Origin: Chitinophagaceae bacterium
GTDB taxonomy: Bacteria; Bacteroidota; Bacteroidia; Chitinophagales; Chitinophagaceae
Direction: 5' to 3'
Length of the DNA: 10,303 nt
Assembly: GCA_017989935.1 (NCBI GenBank)
Contig: JAGNOY010000044.1
Location: 1-10,303, forward strand
Part shown: piece after piece, positions 5,279-10,303 of the stretch
How the letters are laid out: each line of letters begins with the position of its first letter
Numbering within the stretch: the stretch's first letter is position 1
Translations under genes and position numbers: made by a program
Notes under the pieces: model-generated
Database searches by the model: none
Told to the model about the DNA's origin: nothing
The model's input: the letters and a program-made list of their open reading frames with translations, nothing else

Positions 5279-7369
5279 CTAATATAAGCCGCTTCGTTTT
5301 CTAAGGAACCATTCTAGAGCAAGTAGTAAAATCAACAAGCCAAATATCCATTTCCAATTTATTAAGGGTTCTGTTTCTGTAGTAGAGCGGATAATGGTTT
5401 TAATTGCAGGATGTTTTTTAATAAGTTCCTTTAAACTACCGACCTGTTCTGCAAACACAAAACTACCTCCATAATTTGTCGCTAACTGATTTAGTAATCC
5501 AAAATCGGCCCTTGTGTTAACTTCTTCTATATTTTGTGCAATCACAGTAAAATTTCCAGAAGAAGATAGATTCCGACTATTCCAACTGGTATTGGCTGTA
5601 AAACTATATTTGCCTGCTGCAAAATTCCCTAAATTGATTGAATAGGAATGTTCGTTCTTATTCATTGAATAATTTTTATTTTTGCCTTGTTCATCAGTTA
5701 ATTGCAAATTCACTTCAGGTACATTAATCAATTCGAAATTTTCATTATATAATTCTGCATCTAAAACTACTTGCTCACTTTCTATAAAAACATTTTTTTG
5801 AATTTGGGTACGGAATTGTTTTTGATCATGCTTGACGGCTAAAAATTGAGCTGTTTTGATGATATATTCATCCACTAAATTATGATTTTTATGTTGGTTA
5901 AAATCATACATTCTCCATCGCCATAGTCCTTCTCCAGCAGTAACACCGACCTTGCTTCCATTATTCTGTTGAAGAATCCATAATGGGTAATTCGTGGTTA
6001 CATTGCCGACACGTTGATTCATCAAAACTTGGGTATTAGGACCAGCTTTGAATTCTCCAAAAGCAGCTGAAAGTGGAGGTAGTTGTTGTAAGTTATTGTT
6101 TTTAGTAAGTGTAAAAAACGAAAATTCTTGATTCAACATGGCTTGTGCATCTGAATTTCCCATCCCTCTTGAAGCAATTTGTAAACAATTTTGTGCACCA
6201 TTAAAAAGAGGAAGAGCAGTTTGATTACCTGTGATATACCAAATAGATGTCCCTGCTTTTTTAGCCATATCTATGATACTTGCACTTTGATACTTGACAG
6301 AAGGCAGATTATGCAAGACTATTAAATTGTATTCATTGGCTTTAATATTCGAGGCTCTATCTGCTGTTTGCACAGTCACCTGATAATTCTTATTTTTGCT
6401 TAAAGCATCTCTCAAGGCAAATAAATCAGGATGTGGGGCATTGGCCAAAATCAAAATCTTTTCTTTATTATCCATCACTTCAACATACACATCTTGAGAA
6501 TTGTTGGCGATGTTTTGTTCACCATCTACCTTACTGACTGAAATTGTATAATGTTGTACACCAGCTGATTTCGCATCAACAATTGTTTCTATTGATTTTG
6601 AAAATCTATCATCATTTACATCTAATTGCTGCGAAAAAATCACACGATTGGCTTGGTGGCTAAATACCGAAACTTGTATTCTAATTCCTTTGCATGAGAA
6701 AGCTGCTAAATCACTTCGAATCGCAAATTGATCACCAAGATAAACTATCTTGTTTGCAAAGACCCTCGCTACCAAAGCATCTTTCTGAATTGTTGTGTCA
6801 CCAATCCCTACTGTAAAAATAGCCCCTTTAAAAGGATAGGCCATAGATAATGGCGAAGGCCCTTGGTTGTATATACCGTCACTTGCCAAAATAATGCCAC
6901 TTAAATTATTACTTTCTAAAGTGGTCATGATTGTTTCTAAAGAGGAAGATATATCTGTGCTTCGATCCGTGTAGTTAAATTTTAAACTATCTTTCAATGA
7001 ATTACCTATAGAAAATGTTTTCACCACATAATCTTTTTCTAGTTCATTGATTAAGCTAATCACATTTTTTCGATAAGAAACACTATCTATTTTTTTGAAT
7101 GCAAATTTTTCAGAAGCCGAATTATCTTGAATAAAAGCTATGCATGGTTTTTCTTCTGTATGCTGAAGATATTTTAAAATAGGAGATAGCAATAAAAATG
7201 ATAATAAACTACCAACTAAAAAACGTAATCCTATCAAGGCATAAAATAAATTAGCAGCCGGTAAATTAGTTTTTGTCTTTCTGTATAAAATAAACGAAAA
7301 CAAAGCTCCAACAAGGAGACAAAGCAAGAGAAACCAATATGGGTATGATAATGAAAGGTTCAAGGGCAA
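5279..7369 (-). CDS. Inner-membrane vWA-domain protein, BatA-like N-terminus with large periplasmic region
   Basis: This encodes 696 residues. Transmembrane helices are predicted at about 10-29 and 42-66, with a third at about 673-689 before a basic tail (R-K-R), so both ends anchor the protein and the middle faces the periplasm. Residues about 75-190 are a von Willebrand A domain with a complete MIDAS: D82-N-S84-A-S86, T138-D and D164-G. Then come a beta-rich domain (about 195-300), a Rossmann-like segment (about 303-385) resembling the glutamine-amidotransferase-like part of such proteins, the aromatic motif G481-L-W-R-W-R (about 481-486), and another beta-sandwich (about 525-610). The family is common in Bacteroidota, but its function is not established; MIDAS-dependent protein binding in the envelope is a fair inference. 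It lies 49 bases after obg and may be cotranscribed; a weak -7-like TATATTTA sits at 7385-7378. Confidence 0.85.
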   Translation of the reverse strand: MPLNLSLSYPYWFLLLCLLVGALFSFILYRKTKTNLPAANLFYALIGLRFLVGSLLSFLLLSPILKYLQHTEEKPCIAFIQDNSASEKFAFKKIDSVSYRKNVISLINELEKDYVVKTFSIGNSLKDSLKFNYTDRSTDISSSLETIMTTLESNNLSGIILASDGIYNQGPSPLSMAYPFKGAIFTVGIGDTTIQKDALVARVFANKIVYLGDQFAIRSDLAAFSCKGIRIQVSVFSHQANRVIFSQQLDVNDDRFSKSIETIVDAKSAGVQHYTISVSKVDGEQNIANNSQDVYVEVMDNKEKILILANAPHPDLFALRDALSKNKNYQVTVQTADRASNIKANEYNLIVLHNLPSVKYQSASIIDMAKKAGTSIWYITGNQTALPLFNGAQNCLQIASRGMGNSDAQAMLNQEFSFFTLTKNNNLQQLPPLSAAFGEFKAGPNTQVLMNQRVGNVTTNYPLWILQQNNGSKVGVTAGEGLWRWRMYDFNQHKNHNLVDEYIIKTAQFLAVKHDQKQFRTQIQKNVFIESEQVVLDAELYNENFELINVPEVNLQLTDEQGKNKNYSMNKNEHSYSINLGNFAAGKYSFTANTSWNSRNLSSSGNFTVIAQNIEEVNTRADFGLLNQLATNYGGSFVFAEQVGSLKELIKKHPAIKTIIRSTTETEPLINWKWIFGLLILLLALEWFLRKRSGLY

Positions 7370-7418
7370 TGAATTTGTAAATATACGTTTTAGCTAAATA
7401 CTATGCAGACATATTCAT

Positions 7419-8423
7419 TTATTGTTCTAAATCCTTGTTTAATAAAGTCCATAATTTATCCTTTAATCCATCTAAGCCTTGTTGGGTAAGGGCAGAAAAG
7501 AAGTGTAGCTGAACTTCTTTAGGGAATTCGTGTTGAATTTCTTTTGTCAATTCTTCATCTAACATATCTGCTTTGCTTATTGCAACCAGCATTTGTTTGT
7601 CGAGCAAATCTGGATTGAATTCTTGTAATTCATTCATCAATACATCATACTCTTGTTTGTGATTGGCACTATCAGCAGGAATGACCATAAGCAACACAGG
7701 ATTTCTTTCGATATGACGTAAAAATCGATGACCTAATCCTTTGCCTTCAGCGGCGCCTTCGATAATACCCGGTAAATCAGCTACACAAAAAGATTTGCCC
7801 CCTTTATATTCAACAATACCCAAATTAGGCGACAAGGTTGTGAAAGCATAATCGGCAATTTTAGGCTTGGCCGCACTGATTACTGATAAAAGTGTCGATT
7901 TGCCAGCATTTGGAAAACCAACAAGTCCTACATCTGCAAGAATTTTTAATTCTACAATTTTCCAACCTTCCCATCCTGGTTCACCTGGTTGAGCATAATC
8001 TGGAGCTTGATTGGTAGCCGTGGCAAAATTACCATTACCTAAACCGCCTCGTCCTCCTTGTACCCAAATTACTTCTTGGCCGTGTTCTAATATTTCTACT
8101 TCCTGAATGCCTGTTTCTCCATCTTTACCTACTGTGCCTAAAGGAACTTCAATAATTACATCATTGCCAAAAGAACCACTGCTATTATTTTTACTACCTC
8201 TAAATCCATCTTCAGCCATCAAATTTTTATGATAGCGTAAATGTAAGAGTGTCCATAAATTTTTATTGCCTCTTAGAATGATGTGACCACCTCTTCCACC
8301 ATTACCACCATCAGGTCCACCATTAGGTCTGAATTTTTCCCTTAAAAAATGAGATGCACCAGCACCACCGTGGCCAGATTTGCAGAATACTCTGATATAG
8401 TCGATAAAATTGTCATGCTGCAT
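7419..8423 (-). CDS. obg: GTPase Obg/CgtA, 50S ribosome assembly
   Basis: This encodes 334 residues. The glycine-rich Obg fold spans about 1-158 (many G-G repeats, for example G35-G-P-D-G-G and G123-G-R-G-G). The GTPase domain follows: G1 G169-F-P-N-A-G-K-S-T177, G2 around F194-T-T with S198-P-N, G3 D216-L-P-G219 with the Obg-typical I-E-G-A-A-E-G-K-G-L-G-H stretch, G4 S283-K-A-D286 (Ser instead of the usual Asn) and G5 S310-A-L. The variable C-terminal OCT domain is absent, a usual state for this lineage. Obg is an essential cytoplasmic GTPase that binds the large ribosomal subunit and links assembly to nucleotide levels. It lies 35 bases after adk with no terminator between, so the two are probably one transcript. 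Confidence 0.97.
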   Translation of the reverse strand: MQHDNFIDYIRVFCKSGHGGAGASHFLREKFRPNGGPDGGNGGRGGHIILRGNKNLWTLLHLRYHKNLMAEDGFRGSKNNSSGSFGNDVIIEVPLGTVGKDGETGIQEVEILEHGQEVIWVQGGRGGLGNGNFATATNQAPDYAQPGEPGWEGWKIVELKILADVGLVGFPNAGKSTLLSVISAAKPKIADYAFTTLSPNLGIVEYKGGKSFCVADLPGIIEGAAEGKGLGHRFLRHIERNPVLLMVIPADSANHKQEYDVLMNELQEFNPDLLDKQMLVAISKADMLDEELTKEIQHEFPKEVQLHFFSALTQQGLDGLKDKLWTLLNKDLEQ

Positions 8424-8458
8424 ACTTAATGGGGCTGTAAGAAATTGTAATTGTAAAA

Positions 8459-9034
8459 TTAGGCAATACGAGTATCAATTTCCTGAGAGATAAGCTCAAA
8501 TATTTCATCCACACTTCCTTCGCCTTTAATTTCTACTAATTTATTCGTTGATGTATAATAATCTGCGACTGGCGATGTTTTTGCATGATATTCTTGAATA
8601 CGTTTCACAATCACCTCTTCGTTGTCATCGGTGCGTCCTGATACTTCACCTCTTGAAACCAACCTTGTTTTTAGTTCGTCTTCTGATACTAACAAACTGA
8701 TGACCACATCAATAGGATTGTTTTTAAATTCTAATAAGTTATCCAAAGCCTCAGCCTGTGCTACTGTTCGAGGAAACCCATCGAAAATAAATCCTCGTAC
8801 ATCCTGATTTTCATCAAGCTTAGAGCTAATCATCCCGATAACAACTTCATCAGGAACCAACATGCCTTGATCCATGTATTTTTTAGCTTCAATACCTAAG
8901 GCAGTTTCATGACTTACCTCACTACGTAAAATATCACCTGTCGATAACTGCATAAGGTTATATTTCGAAATGATATTGGCTGATTGTGTACCTTTTCCGC
9001 TTCCCGGAGGCCCAAAGAGTACAAGATTAAACAT
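8459..9034 (-). CDS. adk: Adenylate kinase, short-LID form
   Basis: This encodes 191 residues. It catalyses ATP + AMP to 2 ADP in the cytoplasm. The P-loop is G8-P-P-G-S-G-K-G-T16; the AMP-binding segment is L30-S-T-G-D-I-L-R37; the family signature is D85-G-F-P-R-T90. Catalytic arginines fit R89, R128, R134 and R145. The LID is the short type (about R128 to R145), lacking the roughly 30-residue zinc-binding insert of long bacterial enzymes, which explains the length. The ATG at 9034 begins directly before the first beta strand, leaving no room for a later start. adk followed by obg suggests a housekeeping pair tied to purine nucleotide state. Confidence 0.98.
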   Translation of the reverse strand: MFNLVLFGPPGSGKGTQSANIISKYNLMQLSTGDILRSEVSHETALGIEAKKYMDQGMLVPDEVVIGMISSKLDENQDVRGFIFDGFPRTVAQAEALDNLLEFKNNPIDVVISLLVSEDELKTRLVSRGEVSGRTDDNEEVIVKRIQEYHAKTSPVADYYTSTNKLVEIKGEGSVDEIFELISQEIDTRIA

Positions 9035-9055
9035 ACAATTGATTTTTTAGAACCG

Positions 9056-9085
9056 CGAAGATAAACAATTCAATGGCTATTTTAA
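9056..9085 (-). promoter_or_regulatory. Candidate promoter of adk-obg
   Basis: On the minus strand TATCTTCG (9063-9056) matches the Bacteroidota -7 element TAnnTTTG at seven of eight positions. Nineteen bases upstream is TTA (9085-9083), one base off the -33 TTG. The start would be near 9051, leaving a leader of about 17 bases to the ATG at 9034. Confidence 0.45.
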
Positions 9086-9120
9086 AAGAATTGATTGTTT
9101 GGCTTTAAATTAATACAAAC

Positions 9121-10227
9121 TTAAAGCATCATCCCAATACCAAATTCTGCATATTCAGCCTGAGCTAGATGTGTTTTTAATTGCAATATCAAAAATAAGT
9201 CTTTGACTACTTGTTGATTATCATGGTAAAAATGATAATTCATGCCTAACTTTTGGTAAATTTTTGGACCTTGAATAGGCCTGTTTAAATACATCCCTAA
9301 CTGTAAAGGCAAACCGATTTTCCCAAAAACAAATTCATTACCCGCAAAAACGCTACTTCTAAGTGCATGCAGTTTTTCTGAACCTGGAAATAATTGATTG
9401 TTTTTATACAAGGCATACAATTTGGCATGATAAGTTAAATCAGCGCCTAGCATTAGCCTACTTTTATTTCTAATCATTTTTGAGCCTGCTAAAGTAAAAT
9501 TGTATGCAGCGTATATAGGGCCATTGCTTATTTTTTCTTCGGAAAATGAAATAGCAACTTTGCTTACCAATTGTATGGGTTGTTTTGAAGTTGGCCATTC
9601 TTTTTTGGCATAGTTAAACTGAAATCCCTGTGGATGATAATGCAATCCTATCAAGCCGCCATAAGTATTTATGCCAAAATTAGGCGAACGAGCAGCCGCA
9701 TTAGATACGTGATGAAAAAAGACTCCTGCCTCTAAGCTTAAATTGTTAGTTATTTTAGTTCTATAGCCCATTTGAATCATGGTAAAATTATTCATAGCAC
9801 TTCCAAGAATATTATTCACCGAATCTTGATAAGGCGTTCTTTCCCAATGCTTGGTGCTATAACCTATACCGCCACCAATTTTCCAAAATACATAAGATTG
9901 CTTAAATGATATAGCTTTAAAACGGATGGAAGGATATAACCCATACGACCAACCAAGATCACTTGAACCATTTTGTGCCAAACAAACATTCAAAGCCGCC
10001 TCTGGAAATCCAAATAATTGATGCCATGGCTTTTTACCGCGAGTTTGATAAGCATAAGTTATTTCAATTGCTTGTGAATAGGGTGGCTGCTTCACATGAA
10101 TCTTCGGGGTATGCATAAAAATGTTTCCGCCTAAGTATGTCATACCAATAGCCTGAGTTGAGGTTTGTGCCTTAAGTTCAACTTGAACAAAAAACAATAC
10201 CAAAGCAACAAGTTGTCCGTATTTCAT
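9121..10227 (-). CDS. PagL-like acyloxyacyl hydrolase (lipid A deacylase) homologue, outer membrane
   Basis: This encodes 368 residues with a Sec signal peptide (1-20, cleavage L-K-A|Q21). The body alternates polar and hydrophobic or aromatic residues, as in an outer-membrane beta-barrel. The key motif is H172-H173-V-S175-N176 followed by P182-N-F-G-I-N187, matching the H-x-S-N...P-N-x-G-I region of PagL lipid A 3-O-deacylases, where the His and Ser are catalytic. The third catalytic residue of Pseudomonas PagL, a Glu just after G-I, aligns with Asn187. The protein is about twice PagL length: the PagL-like part ends near residue 225, and the remaining 140 residues look like further beta strands. 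The likely role is removing an acyl chain from lipid A, but activity is uncertain. The 86-base gap to adk holds the adk promoter, so this is probably a separate unit. Confidence 0.85.
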   Translation of the reverse strand: MKYGQLVALVLFFVQVELKAQTSTQAIGMTYLGGNIFMHTPKIHVKQPPYSQAIEITYAYQTRGKKPWHQLFGFPEAALNVCLAQNGSSDLGWSYGLYPSIRFKAISFKQSYVFWKIGGGIGYSTKHWERTPYQDSVNNILGSAMNNFTMIQMGYRTKITNNLSLEAGVFFHHVSNAAARSPNFGINTYGGLIGLHYHPQGFQFNYAKKEWPTSKQPIQLVSKVAISFSEEKISNGPIYAAYNFTLAGSKMIRNKSRLMLGADLTYHAKLYALYKNNQLFPGSEKLHALRSSVFAGNEFVFGKIGLPLQLGMYLNRPIQGPKIYQKLGMNYHFYHDNQQVVKDLFLILQLKTHLAQAEYAEFGIGMML

Positions 10228-10258
10228 TTGGTAAAAATAAGGGTGTTCTTGTAAAAAA

Positions 10259-10303
10259 ATGAGTCAGGCGAAATATCTTTACGGTCTCATGAAAAATTCG
10301 ATT
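10259..10303 (+). CDS. Possible start of a divergent gene (15 codons, cut by window edge)
   Basis: A plus-strand ATG at 10259, after an A-rich run, opens 15 stop-free codons to the window edge (M-S-Q-A-K-Y-L-Y-G-L-M...), with a second in-frame ATG at 10289. It would be divergent from the PagL-like gene. I do not recognise it. The alternative is the end of a minus-strand gene (a frame ending R-P-stop at 10279), which equally fits, so this is only a possibility. Confidence 0.2.
   Translation, partial: MSQAKYLYGLMKNSI

Noticed and set aside
8622..8807. Plus-strand 61-codon frame opposite adk
   Set aside because: It lies antisense to the conserved catalytic core of adenylate kinase and has no independent support.
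9064..9105. Inverted repeat AAACAAT / ATTGTTT between the PagL-like gene and adk as a terminator
   Set aside because: The stem is short and AT-only, is interrupted, lacks a following T-tract and abuts the candidate adk promoter.

Overview
The window is AT-rich and densely coded. All eight genes supported here with confidence lie on the minus strand, so they are transcribed from high to low coordinates. It looks like a chromosomal stretch from a Bacteroidota (Bacteroidetes) bacterium. The grounds are exported proteins with 'AQ' after the signal peptide, an Obg GTPase without a C-terminal extension, a short-LID adenylate kinase, a long PagL-like lipid A deacylase homologue, a BatA-like vWA membrane protein, little Shine-Dalgarno signal, and promoter-like sequences close to the Bacteroidota TTG-N19-TAnnTTTG form. 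The order or genus cannot be fixed from the sequence alone.

In transcription order (right to left): at 10227-9121 is an outer-membrane PagL-like acyloxyacyl hydrolase homologue. Next is a housekeeping pair, adenylate kinase (9034-8459, with a plausible promoter at 9056-9085) and the Obg/CgtA ribosome-assembly GTPase (8423-7419). A large inner-membrane vWA protein follows (7369-5279). After a 214-base gap holding a candidate promoter comes a compact four-gene unit: a DHH/DHHA1 phosphoesterase of the NrnA type (5064-4039), overlapping by 22 bases the first of three consecutive exported FKBP-type peptidyl-prolyl isomerase genes (4060-2993, 2984-1701, 1639-755). The unit closes with a strong intrinsic terminator (699-726). 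Beyond it, and cut by the window edge, is a lipoprotein fusing a rhodanese domain to a thioredoxin domain (682-1).

The most distinctive part is 1-4060. Three FKBP genes together encode four FKBP domains with intact active-site residues and three N-terminal degenerate FKBP-like domains, next to a periplasm-facing thioredoxin-like lipoprotein. This reads as an envelope protein-folding and redox neighbourhood. The domains show signs of local duplication and mosaic exchange. Nothing here is clearly a wholly new system; the FKBP array is the best candidate for something underdescribed. No tRNA, rRNA, CRISPR, IS element or phage gene was seen. No gene-free stretch exceeds 300 bases; the longest is 5065-5278.
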